Of a stretch of 64,000 nucleotides of DNA, positions 45,132 to 53,352 are shown piece after piece (position 1 is the first letter of the stretch; the number at the start of each line of letters is the position of its first letter). Below the pieces are notes generated by a model. The model was not told the origin of the DNA. It did not search any database and worked only from the letters and a program-made list of their open reading frames with translations. The position numbers and the translations under genes were made by a program. Location of the stretch: assembly GCF_900169565.1 (NCBI RefSeq), contig NZ_LT828648.1, positions 588,876 to 652,875 of the forward strand, written 5' to 3'. This DNA comes from Nitrospira japonica (lineage in GTDB: Bacteria; Nitrospirota; Nitrospiria; Nitrospirales; Nitrospiraceae).

Positions 45132-45563
45132 TCACGCCGAAGAACGCACTGCACCCCGTCTTCTGAAGTGACCGACGGCGCTCATGGACTTGGTCACGGC
45201 CTGATCGAGCAGGTCGGCGGAAGCCTGCTGCTTCTGAAGACACGCTTGCGCACCATAAAGAACCGCGGCTGAAAGAAGGGCATCGTTGGAGAGTCGCGTG
45301 AGGACGACGACGGGGATGCCGGGACATTCCCGCAAGGGAATCAACTCGCGCAAGACTTCGAATCCGGACATGTCCGGCAAGTCGAGTTCGAGCACGACAC
45401 AGTCGAAAAGCCGCCCTTGGCAGCGTTCGAGACCGGATTTCCCGTCTCCGGCTTGAAAGATTTCATAGTCAGGCGAGCTGTTCCTGAGAAGGCCGGCATA
45501 GTGCACTCGATCCTGGTGATTACCGTCAATGATCAGAATTGCAGCCGATCCGTCGCTGGCCAT
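45132..45563 (-). CDS. Stand-alone receiver domain with Glu for the phospho-Asp
   Basis: A 143-residue receiver-like protein (start ATG 45563; the frame is open further). AILIIDGNHQDR is the acidic-pocket strand, VVVLTRLSND has the conserved Thr and CLQKQQ the Lys. The phospho-acceptor position reads CVVLELDLPDMSG, so the usual Asp is Glu. It may be a permanently active form or act without phosphorylation. No output domain and no kinase on the same strand nearby. Confidence 0.75.
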   Translation of the reverse strand: MASDGSAAILIIDGNHQDRVHYAGLLRNSSPDYEIFQAGDGKSGLERCQGRLFDCVVLELDLPDMSGFEVLRELIPLRECPGIPVVVLTRLSNDALLSAAVLYGAQACLQKQQASADLLDQAVTKSMSAVGHFRRRGAVRSSA

Positions 45564-45676
45564 CTGGGGCGGAGCAGGTGTAAAGCTGTGGAGAATTATG
45601 CCGGGAATAACCAACCGCCGGGACTGGGATGGTCCCTAGGGAGTGACGTGGTCCGGCATGAATCGGTGCGAGCCGA

Positions 45677-46045
45677 TCACGGATTTTGAGGTGCGATCCC
45701 GAGTGACTGCAACGCCTCCACGACCGCTTCGTTGAACGCGTCGGCTTCTTCGAACGGGATATTATGGGCTGAATCCTCGAACCAGATAAGGTGTTTGGGC
45801 GCACGCAATACTTCGAAATACCGGGCAGCGCTGGCCGAGTCGACATGCCGATCATACCGTCCCAGGAAGAAGAACACCGGAACCCCGACGCTCGGTACGG
45901 CTCGTTCCAGGTTCAGATCGAGAAGCTCCGGCGTCATGGCTTCGAGACTCACGCGATTTCCACGATGGATGGAGAGGAGTTCCCACGGCGTCACGAGGCC
46001 CGAGACGAGGGCGCGTGCGGCCATGCACCGTTCATAATGCTCCAC
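45677..46045 (-). pseudogene. 3' fragment of an alpha/beta hydrolase gene
   Basis: The 122 codons match the C-terminal third of an alpha/beta-hydrolase (proline-iminopeptidase-like): VPVFFFLGRYDRHVDSASAARYFEVL with the acid and KHLIWFEDSAHNIPFEEADAFNEAV with the catalytic His. The nucleophile-containing N-terminal two thirds are missing. The break is close to 46045, where a broken receiver gene on the opposite strand begins, so a rearrangement removed both 5' parts. Confidence 0.75.
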
Positions 46046-46164
46046 AAATCGAGAAGAGGATCATGGAAGCCGGTGCCGCGGCCTTTCTCAGCAAAGAGGT
46101 CGCCGTTGACTCTCTGTACAAGACTATTCATGCGGTCAAACCGAGAACTCGTGCCGTAGACTAA
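46042..46164 (+). pseudogene. 3' fragment of a receiver-domain gene
   Basis: The plus strand reads QIEKRIMEAGAAAFLSKEVA followed by VDSLYKTIHAV and a TAA at 46164. This is the last alpha/beta unit of a response-regulator receiver, including the conserved Lys in LSKE. No start or earlier part of the domain exists upstream; instead the sequence changes to the hydrolase fragment on the other strand. It is the second half of a rearrangement scar. Confidence 0.65.
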
Positions 46165-46260
46165 TCGACCGCGTCTTCTCTCAAGTCCGAGAGACTGCTC
46201 TTATCGAATCCGCGCACATTCTGTCCTGAAAATGGCGGGCAGGCTCGTGGACCCATTCCG

Positions 46261-47121
46261 TCATTTTGAAGGATGGTCGTAGTAAGTAATCGTTCGGCGA
46301 GTTATCTCGACGGATGTTTCCTCGCCGCGCGGGACGACGGGATGCTGTACCGTCCGCGCGGTCCAGTTTCCCTGTGCGTCGTATTCATAACTCGACGCAC
46401 GCGTCCCGTTCAATGACGAGTCCGCCAAGTTCGTCGTCTCCTCAAGAATCTGGTTGCCCTGCCAGTCGTATCGATACGACACCTTGCGTTCCAAGGTCCC
46501 GTCCGGTCGGAGTTCCGACTCTTCCGCAAGCCGCCCGTGCTCGTCATAGCGATACCCGGTCGAGGAGATCGCGCCGTTGTTTTTGTAGTTTCGCCTGAGG
46601 GTCATCCTGCCGTGCGAATCGAATTCATGCGTCCGTTTGAACAGGGAACGAAGCCGATAAGACAGATCCTCCTGTACCCGTCCCGCGTCGTCGTATGTAT
46701 ACAGCGTCAGGGACGAGAACGTACCGCACATGCTGTACGAAGCTTCCGCGAGAACCTTTCCATCCTGATCGTAGGCATACACCCGGGAAAGATATCGGTA
46801 CCCGTCCCCCTCGTCGATCATATCGCGCTGGCGACGGCCCTGGGCATCGTATTCATACACCACTCTTTCCATCCGTTCGCCGACGTCCGGCTGATCGGCG
46901 GGCGGAGCGTTGCGCGTCACCGTCTCAAGTAGGATTCCGTCACGGCTGTATGTGTTGGTGACGCTCGTCCCTCCCGTCGTACTGACGACACGATGAACCA
47001 GCCCGACCAGACCGTCTCGTTCCCGATCGGAAGCCTGCCGCGCCGCAGCGCCGCCCAAGACAAGGCTTGCGACTAGGACTCCCGCCATGAATGTCCAGCC
47101 GTATGCGGCGCGTACGTTCAC
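46261..47121 (-). CDS. Exported YD/RHS-repeat protein
   Basis: The 286-residue product has an N-terminal signal (FMAGVLVASLVLGGAAA) and at least six YD-type repeats: VVYEYDAQGRR, RVYAYDQDGKV, TLYTYDDAGRV, THEFDSHGRM, TGYRYDEHGRL, VSYRYDWQGN and SSYEYDAQGNW. This is a small RHS-like beta structure without the core-terminal toxin part. GTG start at 47121 with GAGGAG seven bases before it; no ATG fits. It is divergent from the histidine kinase gene, sharing a control region with a long inverted repeat. Confidence 0.8.
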   Translation of the reverse strand: MNVRAAYGWTFMAGVLVASLVLGGAAARQASDRERDGLVGLVHRVVSTTGGTSVTNTYSRDGILLETVTRNAPPADQPDVGERMERVVYEYDAQGRRQRDMIDEGDGYRYLSRVYAYDQDGKVLAEASYSMCGTFSSLTLYTYDDAGRVQEDLSYRLRSLFKRTHEFDSHGRMTLRRNYKNNGAISSTGYRYDEHGRLAEESELRPDGTLERKVSYRYDWQGNQILEETTNLADSSLNGTRASSYEYDAQGNWTARTVQHPVVPRGEETSVEITRRTITYYDHPSK

Positions 47122-47148
47122 AAAACTCTCCTCACCACGCTCCCCATG

Positions 47149-47177
47149 TCCATAGTCGTCACCGTCGTCCGCGTCAA
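47149..47177 (-). promoter_or_regulatory. Sigma70-type promoter of the YD-repeat gene
   Basis: On the minus strand TTGACG and TATGGA are 17 bases apart, about 28 bases upstream of the GTG start. The match is fair. Confidence 0.45.
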
Positions 47178-47196
47178 ACCGATATCGGCCACGGCT

Positions 47197-47226
47197 ACAG
47201 TGTATCGGGACCTGCCGATACACTGT
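47197..47226. promoter_or_regulatory. 12-bp perfect inverted repeat between divergent genes
   Basis: ACAGTGTATCGG and CCGATACACTGT with a 6-base spacer, between the YD-repeat gene and the histidine kinase gene. A short palindrome CCGATATCGG (47179-47188) lies next to it. It lies upstream of the minus-strand promoter. Likely a regulator-binding site, perhaps for the two-component system encoded alongside. Confidence 0.65.
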
Positions 47227-47342
47227 ACACCGTTCGAGCGTCGGGACTTTGCGAAATTTCCACCCTCGGGCGACCGCCCTTTCACGGCATGAGTCTTGTT
47301 TCTTGGTTCAGACCCGGCGAAACTGTGAAGGAGGTCGTCTAC

Positions 47343-48719
47343 ATGTCATCCGCATGGGGCACAAGGATACAGGCTGCGTTGGCGATGGCCCTGTTTCTGG
47401 GGTCGCTCGGCACGCTGCTGTACAATTCCTATGCGGCCACGACACTCCCTCAACATGAGTTGCAAGCCCGGACCTCCTTGCAAGCGGTCAGTCGCCTGCT
47501 GGCCGATGCCGCGGAATCCGTCCTGCCAAAATCTCCGGCACGGAGTCCGCAACAATTGGACGACCTGCACGCGGCATTGCTGCCCGTGACCAATCGAGTC
47601 CTCGCAACGTTTTCAGGCGTGGAAGGCGGCTTTTACCTCCGAGACGCCGACCGGTTCGCCGGGTACGGATTTCCGACCGCCGACGGCCATCATCCCGTAG
47701 ACGTCCGCCGGACGGATCCACCGCCGCTGGAGACGCCGCTGATACGGGTTCAAGCCCTGCAAAGCCTGTCGGAGCAGACCCCCCTGTTCAGTGTCCGCGA
47801 CGTGGGACCCAGCCGGGTCATGGTGGTGACGCAGGCCGTCGGCACGGCTCGTCCGGCGCCGGCGGTGACCTGGGCGATGCTTCGCCTGACCGGTCCCGAA
47901 CAGCTCGGAGGCCAGCTTCGCCGCTATCAGGTATCGGTCGGTCTGGCGCTGGCCGGATTTCTCTGTTCACTGGCGCTCGCGTTCACGCTCACCCGGTCAT
48001 TGGCGGGGCAGAGAACGGCCCAAGAGCAACTGCGAGAAGAGCTGCGCCGGTCGGAACAGCTCGCATCGCTTGGAAAGCTCCTCGCCGGATTGGCCCATGA
48101 AATCAGGAATCCCCTGGCCGGCATCCGTTCGACGGTTCAACTCTGGCAGCGGATGCGCGATCCGGCCAAGATGACGGGCTCTCTGGAGGCGGTCGTCGAG
48201 GCCACGGCACGCCTGGACGAGATCCTGACGCGGCTTCTGCATTTCGCCAGAACGGAACATGCGGAACGCCGGCCGCTGCAGGTCAACGACTTGGTGGTCG
48301 AGACCTTCCGGTTGTTGGACGCTCACGCTCAGGATCAGCATGTCGTCCTTGAATCCGACCTTGCGCCAACCCTGCCTCCGGTCACCGGCTCCCCGAGTTC
48401 CCTGCGCCAGGTGCTGCTGAACCTTGCCACCAACGCGCTTCAGGCGATGCCGAGCGGAGGCACGCTCCGCTGCCGCACCCGCCACGACAAGCCGGCCGGC
48501 ATGGTCGAGGTCACGATCGCCGATACCGGCTCCGGCGTGTCACAATCGGATCGTCAGCACCTCTTCGAACCGTTTTTTACGACCCGTCCGGAAGGGACCG
48601 GATTGGGATTGGCCTTGTGCCGCGAGATCCTCACGCAACACGGGGGACTCATCGAGCTCATGACCCGACAGGAACCAGGCGCGACGTTCCGCATTCTCCT
48701 TCCGGTTCGCGAAAGGTAA
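47343..48719 (+). CDS. Membrane sensor histidine kinase (NtrB/ZraS type)
   Basis: A 458-residue sensor with two transmembrane helices (residues 10-32 and about 196-218) around a periplasmic domain. HisKA follows with LAGLAHEIRNPLAGI (phospho-His). The HATPase has NLATNALQAMPSG (N box), IADTGSGV (G1) and GTGLGLALCREI (G2). It should phosphorylate the sigma54 regulator encoded 5 bases downstream. GGAGG precedes the ATG at 47343; the open frame upstream is not used. Signal unknown. Confidence 0.9.
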   Translation: MSSAWGTRIQAALAMALFLGSLGTLLYNSYAATTLPQHELQARTSLQAVSRLLADAAESVLPKSPARSPQQLDDLHAALLPVTNRVLATFSGVEGGFYLRDADRFAGYGFPTADGHHPVDVRRTDPPPLETPLIRVQALQSLSEQTPLFSVRDVGPSRVMVVTQAVGTARPAPAVTWAMLRLTGPEQLGGQLRRYQVSVGLALAGFLCSLALAFTLTRSLAGQRTAQEQLREELRRSEQLASLGKLLAGLAHEIRNPLAGIRSTVQLWQRMRDPAKMTGSLEAVVEATARLDEILTRLLHFARTEHAERRPLQVNDLVVETFRLLDAHAQDQHVVLESDLAPTLPPVTGSPSSLRQVLLNLATNALQAMPSGGTLRCRTRHDKPAGMVEVTIADTGSGVSQSDRQHLFEPFFTTRPEGTGLGLALCREILTQHGGLIELMTRQEPGATFRILLPVRER

Positions 48720-48724
48720 TCCCT

Positions 48725-50113
48725 ATGCCGACGCCTCTTGCTTCAGACACGATTCTCGTCGTCGACGACGATCCGGTCATCCGAAGAAATCTCCGGACCC
48801 TCTTGGAATCCGAAGGGTATCGCGTCATGGAGGCGGATAACGGGGTCGCGGCCGCCGGTATGCTGGACGACCCGGCCATTGCCCTCGTGTTGCTGGACCT
48901 CAAGATGCCCGGAGGATCCGGTCTGGATTTGCTGCGGGATTCCCAGGACCGCTTGGACGAGCGCCCCGTCATCGTCCTGACGGCGCTGGGCGGGAGCAGC
49001 GCAGCGATCGAAGCCATGAAACTGGGAGCGTACGACTATATTACCAAGCCGTTCGACTTGGACGAAGTGTTGTACACCGTACGCCGCGCGCTTGCCCAAA
49101 CGGCGCTGGTGGCTCAGGTGCGGGCCCTGACGAGCGACGACCGGGACTCGGCCCTCCCGGATGACGAACTCATCGGGCACAGTCCCGAGATGCTGGAGGT
49201 CTTCAAGACCATCGGAAAGGTCGCCGCGACGACGGAACCTGTCTTGATTCTTGGAGAGAGCGGAACCGGGAAAGAACTGGTCGCCAACGCTCTTCGGAGA
49301 AATTCGTCGCGCGCACAGGCGCCGTTCGTCAAGGTGAACTGCGCCGCCATCGGTCCGACCCTGCTGGAGAGCGAGTTCTTCGGCCATGAGCGCGGGGCCT
49401 TTACCGGCGCGGTGGCGAGACGGATCGGACGGTTCGAACAGGCGAACGGAGGGACGCTCTTTCTCGACGAGATCGGCGATCTGGATCTCGACCTCCAGGC
49501 CAAACTGCTGCGCGCGATCCAGCACGGGCAATTCGAGCGCGTGGGCGGCCATCAAACCCTCACCTCGGACGTCCGAATCATCGCGGCCACGAATCGCCCC
49601 CTCCACGCCATGACTACCGAGGGCCGTTTCCGGGAAGATCTCTACTATCGATTGAACGTCGTGACCATCGAGATGCCCCCGCTGCGGGCACGGGGAGAGG
49701 ACATCATCCTGCTGGCGAAGTATCTGATCGGCCAGCTCGCGGGCAAGTATCGGTGGCCGCAGCTGGCATTGTCTCCGGATGCACAGCAGATTCTCCGTCA
49801 GCAATCATGGCCGGGCAACGTCCGCGAATTGCAGAACGTGCTGGCGCGAGCGGCCATCCTGACGAGGGGTCGGCCGATCCAGCCGGGTGATCTCCGCGTC
49901 ACGGAGCCGGCGCCCCAGGGCGCCGCATCGGACTCTCACGCAAGGCCCTCTCTGCTCCTGAAAGACATTCTGGCGGAGACCGAGCGGCGCGTGATCCAAC
50001 AGGCCTTGGAACAGACCTCGTGGAATCGCACACACGCCGCCCGTCTGTTGGGCATCAGCCGGCGGCAACTCTTCGACAAGATTCATGAGTATGGCCTCGA
50101 GCACAAGACCTGA
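48725..50113 (+). CDS. Sigma54-dependent response regulator (NtrC type)
   Basis: A 462-residue protein with receiver (DDDP, LLDLKMPGG with the phospho-Asp, TALGG, TKPF), AAA+ domain (GESGTGKE Walker A, ERGAFTGA sigma54-contact loop, [12 protein letters not shown]alker B, PGNVRELQN) and Fis-type helix-turn-helix (NRTHAARLLGISRRQLFDKI). It activates sigma54 promoters when phosphorylated by the kinase 5 bases upstream. The next gene downstream has a sigma54-type promoter, a likely target. Confidence 0.93.
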   Translation: MPTPLASDTILVVDDDPVIRRNLRTLLESEGYRVMEADNGVAAAGMLDDPAIALVLLDLKMPGGSGLDLLRDSQDRLDERPVIVLTALGGSSAAIEAMKLGAYDYITKPFDLDEVLYTVRRALAQTALVAQVRALTSDDRDSALPDDELIGHSPEMLEVFKTIGKVAATTEPVLILGESGTGKELVANALRRNSSRAQAPFVKVNCAAIGPTLLESEFFGHERGAFTGAVARRIGRFEQANGGTLFLDEIGDLDLDLQAKLLRAIQHGQFERVGGHQTLTSDVRIIAATNRPLHAMTTEGRFREDLYYRLNVVTIEMPPLRARGEDIILLAKYLIGQLAGKYRWPQLALSPDAQQILRQQSWPGNVRELQNVLARAAILTRGRPIQPGDLRVTEPAPQGAASDSHARPSLLLKDILAETERRVIQQALEQTSWNRTHAARLLGISRRQLFDKIHEYGLEHKT

Positions 50114-50274
50114 GTTCATGGGCACGGTTCCCCCGCCACGGGGGATTCCTTCCCGCCTGCACGCCGTTCTCTCACCCCCGGGTTGCCCACTCGTCGAAGA
50201 CCCAACGGCTGTAGCGTCCTCATCAAACTGATCGGAATTCATCGGTTTCTCGTTCCCAGCAGCTCTGACAGAAC

Positions 50275-50290
50275 CGTGATCGCCGTCACG
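50275..50290. promoter_or_regulatory. Inverted repeat upstream of a sigma54-type promoter
   Basis: CGTGA and TCACG are 6 bases apart, ending 8 bases before the -24 element. It may be a regulator-binding site, although it is closer to the promoter than usual enhancer sites. Confidence 0.4.
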
Positions 50291-50298
50291 ATCATTCG

Positions 50299-50314
50299 TG
50301 GCTCGGCCATTGCT
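50299..50314 (+). promoter_or_regulatory. Sigma54-type promoter
   Basis: TGGCTC-N5-TTGCT matches the -24/-12 consensus TGGCAC-N5-TTGC with one mismatch in the -24 box and correct spacing. It lies 84 bases before the start of the exported-protein gene and directly downstream of the sigma54 regulator gene. Confidence 0.6.
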
Positions 50315-50397
50315 CATGACCGTTATCAGATGACATGGGAAGACGCCCAAATTATCGAGGTCGATTGCGCAGTCGAGAGAGCGCAAAGGAGGGTACC

Positions 50398-51108
50398 ATG
50401 AGATACGTCCAACGCTTGGTCAACATTTCCGTCATCGGGACGGGGATCGTTCTGTTCGGTCTGCCGGTCGGTTACGCGCCGGCGCAACCGGCGGCTCCTC
50501 CGGCCGGTGCTGTTTCTGCGGTTCCCGATCCATCACGTTCGACCGTGAGCGGGACCATCGCCCAATACCTGATGAATCATCATGGGGACATCGACGGCCT
50601 CCTGCTCGAGGACGGCCTGCAAGTTCACGTACCTCCTCACATGGCAAAGGAATTGGCGGCCACCGTCAAACCCCATGATGCCGTGACGATCCAAGGGTAC
50701 CGAAGCCCGGACGGCCCGGTCATCGCCTCCCCTGTCATTACCAATACCAAGACTGGCCGGTCGCTCACGGAACATGAACCGGGTCCGTTCGACCGGCCCA
50801 TTCTTCCCCCGCACGTGAAGGACATGTTCCTGGCCGAGAAACACACGCATGGTATCGTGCAGACCCTGTTGTACGGGCCGCGCGGAGAGATCAACGGCGT
50901 CGTGTTGGATAACCATGCCATCGTCCACATCCCACCTCACGCGACCCAGCAGACGGCGAGCCTGCTCCAACCGGGGCATTCCATCGACGCCGTGGGATAC
51001 GGGACCGAAAACCACTACGGATTGGCCATCGAGGCGACTGCCGTGGGAGCGACCGGATCCCCACTGACGCCCATCCCGCAGCCCGGCTCCGCCGAACTTC
51101 GCCGATAG
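50398..51108 (+). CDS. Exported protein with two internal repeats
   Basis: The 236-residue product has a Sec signal (FGLPVGYAPA) and a proline/alanine-rich linker, followed by two related units: GTIAQYLMNHHGDIDGLLLEDG + QVHVPPHMAKELAATV and GIVQTLLYGPRGEINGVVLDNH + IVHIPPHATQQTASLL. Each unit looks like a small beta-barrel of OB-fold type. Function unknown. AAAGGAGG precedes the ATG. Expression is likely sigma54-dependent and controlled by the adjacent two-component system. Confidence 0.68.
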   Translation: MRYVQRLVNISVIGTGIVLFGLPVGYAPAQPAAPPAGAVSAVPDPSRSTVSGTIAQYLMNHHGDIDGLLLEDGLQVHVPPHMAKELAATVKPHDAVTIQGYRSPDGPVIASPVITNTKTGRSLTEHEPGPFDRPILPPHVKDMFLAEKHTHGIVQTLLYGPRGEINGVVLDNHAIVHIPPHATQQTASLLQPGHSIDAVGYGTENHYGLAIEATAVGATGSPLTPIPQPGSAELRR

Positions 51109-51187
51109 CACCGGACGGTCCTTAACAAGGCGAGCCCGGTCATGGTCCGGGCCCGCGCCTAAAACGGATCGACTGAAGAGGGGCCGT

Positions 51188-52456
51188 ATGCCGACGGAGA
51201 AGATCCGGCCGCCCAGCAGACAAAGTCTCCGCGCCCTCGACGCGCTGAACGTATTGCTCGCGGACGTGCGAGACGGCGTCGGACCGTACCTTGCGATCTA
51301 CCTGCTCACCGCGCAGCAATGGGACCCGGCGAGCGTCGGTGTCGCTATGTCGGCCATGGGGATTTCGTCCGTGCTGGCCCAGACTCCCTGCGGTATGCTG
51401 ATCGACGCACTCAAACAGAAACGGCTCTTGATTGCACTAGCCGCGCTGTTCGTCGGCGCCGGCTGCGCGGCATTAACCCGTGTCTCGACATTCGACTTCG
51501 TCATCGCGGTACAGGCGCTCAATGGAGTCGCTGCCGCCATCTTCCCTCCGGCGGTGGCCGCGATTACGTTGGGGCTCGTCGGCCCAAAGAGGTTCGCCGT
51601 CCGCACGGGGCGCAACGAGGCCTTCAACCACGCCGGCAATGTCGGAGCGGCGGCGCTGGCCGGAGCGGCGGGGCATTTTCTCGGTCTACAGTGGATTTTC
51701 TTCCTCGTCTCGGGAATCGCCGTCGCGAGCGTCATTTCCGTCTGGTTCATACGAGAGGAGGATATCGACCACGACCTGGCGCGAGGAGCAGTTCCCCATG
51801 TCTCTCCGGAACAAGGAGACGGACAAGCGGGGCTTTTCTCCGGATTCCGGGCACTACTCCATAACCGTATTCTGCTGATTTTTGCGCTCAGTACCACCCT
51901 CTTCCATTTCGCCAATGCGGCAATGTTGCCCTTGGCAGGGCAACTGCTGTCCCGCCATGACGAAGCCGGTGCGCCCCTGTACATGACCGCCTGCATCATC
52001 GCCGCCCAGATCGTCATGATTCCTGTCGCCGCCGCAGCGGGAATTCTAGCGGAGCGTTGGGGCCGCAAACCGGTTCTATGTATCGGCTTCGCCGCCCTGC
52101 CGATCCGTGGATTCCTGTATACGCTCAGCGATGATTCATGGTTTATCGTCGTGGTCCAATTGCTGGATGGAATTGGCGCGGGAGTATTGGGCGTGTTATG
52201 GGTCACCGTCGTCGCCGATCTGACCCAGGGATCGGGCAACTACAACCTCGCCCTCGGCGCCATTGCCACCGCACAAGGTATCGGAGCGGCGTTCAGCCAT
52301 CTCACTGCGGGATATGTCGTCAACGGATGGGGATATCAGACTGGATTTGTAGTCTTGGCCGTCATTGCGGGCTTCGCTCTGGCTCTGCTCCTTAGAGCGA
52401 TGCCGGAGACAGGCTGGTCACACGAAATGGAGGACACGCGGCTGGCGGAAGCCTGA
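51188..52456 (+). CDS. MFS transporter
   Basis: A 422-residue inner-membrane protein with about 12 hydrophobic helices, in two sets of six around a central loop (residues 195-215). The first loop GMLIDALKQKRLLI and the matching second-half loop AGILAERWGRKPVLC are the MFS cytoplasmic signatures. DVRDGVGPYLAIYLL at the N-terminus is the pattern of a subgroup often annotated as putative drug or metabolite exporters. Substrate unknown. AGGGG precedes the ATG. Confidence 0.87.
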   Translation: MPTEKIRPPSRQSLRALDALNVLLADVRDGVGPYLAIYLLTAQQWDPASVGVAMSAMGISSVLAQTPCGMLIDALKQKRLLIALAALFVGAGCAALTRVSTFDFVIAVQALNGVAAAIFPPAVAAITLGLVGPKRFAVRTGRNEAFNHAGNVGAAALAGAAGHFLGLQWIFFLVSGIAVASVISVWFIREEDIDHDLARGAVPHVSPEQGDGQAGLFSGFRALLHNRILLIFALSTTLFHFANAAMLPLAGQLLSRHDEAGAPLYMTACIIAAQIVMIPVAAAAGILAERWGRKPVLCIGFAALPIRGFLYTLSDDSWFIVVVQLLDGIGAGVLGVLWVTVVADLTQGSGNYNLALGAIATAQGIGAAFSHLTAGYVVNGWGYQTGFVVLAVIAGFALALLLRAMPETGWSHEMEDTRLAEA

Positions 52457-52506
52457 CTGGTATACGCACGTGCACCACGGCAGGGACTTCGCCAGATCAG
52501 GGGAAC

Positions 52507-52686
52507 TCAGGCGTGCCGATGATCGTGGGAACCGTGGTCGCCCTGGTGGTCATGATCGTGCTCGCCCTTTTCACCGTGACCGTGCTCATGAGCATGCTGA
52601 TGGTGATGCGCATGGGTATGGCTCCCGGACGCCCCGTGCGTGTGAGGATGCGTATGCTCGTGCGTATGATCGTGAGCGCCTTTCAT
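52507..52686 (-). CDS. 59-residue histidine-rich protein (23 His)
   Basis: The minus strand encodes a 59-residue protein with 23 histidines, mostly in alternating XH pairs (AHDHTHEHTHPHTHG, later THAHHHQHAHEHGHG and EHDHDHQGDHGSHDHRHA). Such composition is known in nickel, zinc or cobalt storage proteins such as Hpn and in metallochaperone tails, so metal binding is probable. GGGGGGGACC lies just before the ATG. It follows the cytochrome c gene by 123 bases on the same strand. It was found by reading the minus strand; the plus strand has a longer open frame that looks like a hydrophobic peptide but is a shadow. Confidence 0.6.
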   Translation of the reverse strand: MKGAHDHTHEHTHPHTHGASGSHTHAHHHQHAHEHGHGEKGEHDHDHQGDHGSHDHRHA

Positions 52687-52809
52687 AAGGTCCCCCCCAG
52701 GGCTGAATCATTGTACCCGTGACGTGGATTGTATCATAGCCGGTGGAATTGCCCAGACAAGACCCTGATCTGGACGAGCCAGCGTCCCCTTCTTGCCCTG
52801 CTTACCCTG

Positions 52810-53277
52810 TCATCGACCGAATGAACGGACGTAGAGCAGGACCTGCCAGGCTTCTTCCTCCGTGAGCACCAGCGGAATGAAGGAAGCCATGTCGGTTCCG
52901 GGACTGCCGTGCTTGAGAATCCACAACAGCTCCCCGTCGGTCCTGGCAGCCTGCCACAGTTTGTCGGTGAAATTGCGCGGCAGCTTTCCGACGAGCCCCG
53001 GGATATCGCCAAAGCCTTTGCCGTCGCGGCCATGACAGGTGACGCAGAAAGCCTTCCCCTGGAACAACGCCTTTCCCTTGTCGATGTTGTCTTCCGTGGC
53101 CTCGAAGGGATTTTTCCACCCTCGCGCCTCCTCCATCTGATCGGTCGGCACTCGCGGTTTGAGGACCGCTTCATCCGTACCCATAGCCGGCGTCGTCCAG
53201 CCCAAGCCACCCGCAAGGCCCATCGTGACGAGGAGCCGCCGGGCGAATCCGGCTCGGTGGAAGAAAAAACCGGCCAT
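52810..53277 (-). CDS. Exported monohaem cytochrome c
   Basis: A 155-residue protein with an N-terminal Sec signal, one haem site CVTCH at about residue 78 and a likely axial Met in GTDMASFIP. The fold GKALFQGKAFCVTCHGRDGKG ... LTEEEAWQVLLYVRSF is a class I cytochrome c. It is probably a periplasmic electron carrier. It follows the DUF1264 gene by about 75 bases and belongs to the same operon. Confidence 0.87.
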   Translation of the reverse strand: MAGFFFHRAGFARRLLVTMGLAGGLGWTTPAMGTDEAVLKPRVPTDQMEEARGWKNPFEATEDNIDKGKALFQGKAFCVTCHGRDGKGFGDIPGLVGKLPRNFTDKLWQAARTDGELLWILKHGSPGTDMASFIPLVLTEEEAWQVLLYVRSFGR

Positions 53278-53352
53278 TAGCTTTCCCTGTTCACTTCACC
53301 GGCCGGGAGCCGGCTCGACCGACGATCGGTCTGCCGGCTCCCGACGCCGCCG

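Noticed and set aside
51109..51187. Hairpin GCCCGG/CCGGGC as a terminator after 51108
   Set aside because: No T run follows and the MFS gene starts soon after; I could not support a terminator call.
52513..52722. Plus-strand frame encoding a Met/Val-rich hydrophobic peptide
   Set aside because: It is the antisense of the histidine-rich frame: CAC/CAT codons read backwards give GTG/ATG. The minus-strand product is the more meaningful one.
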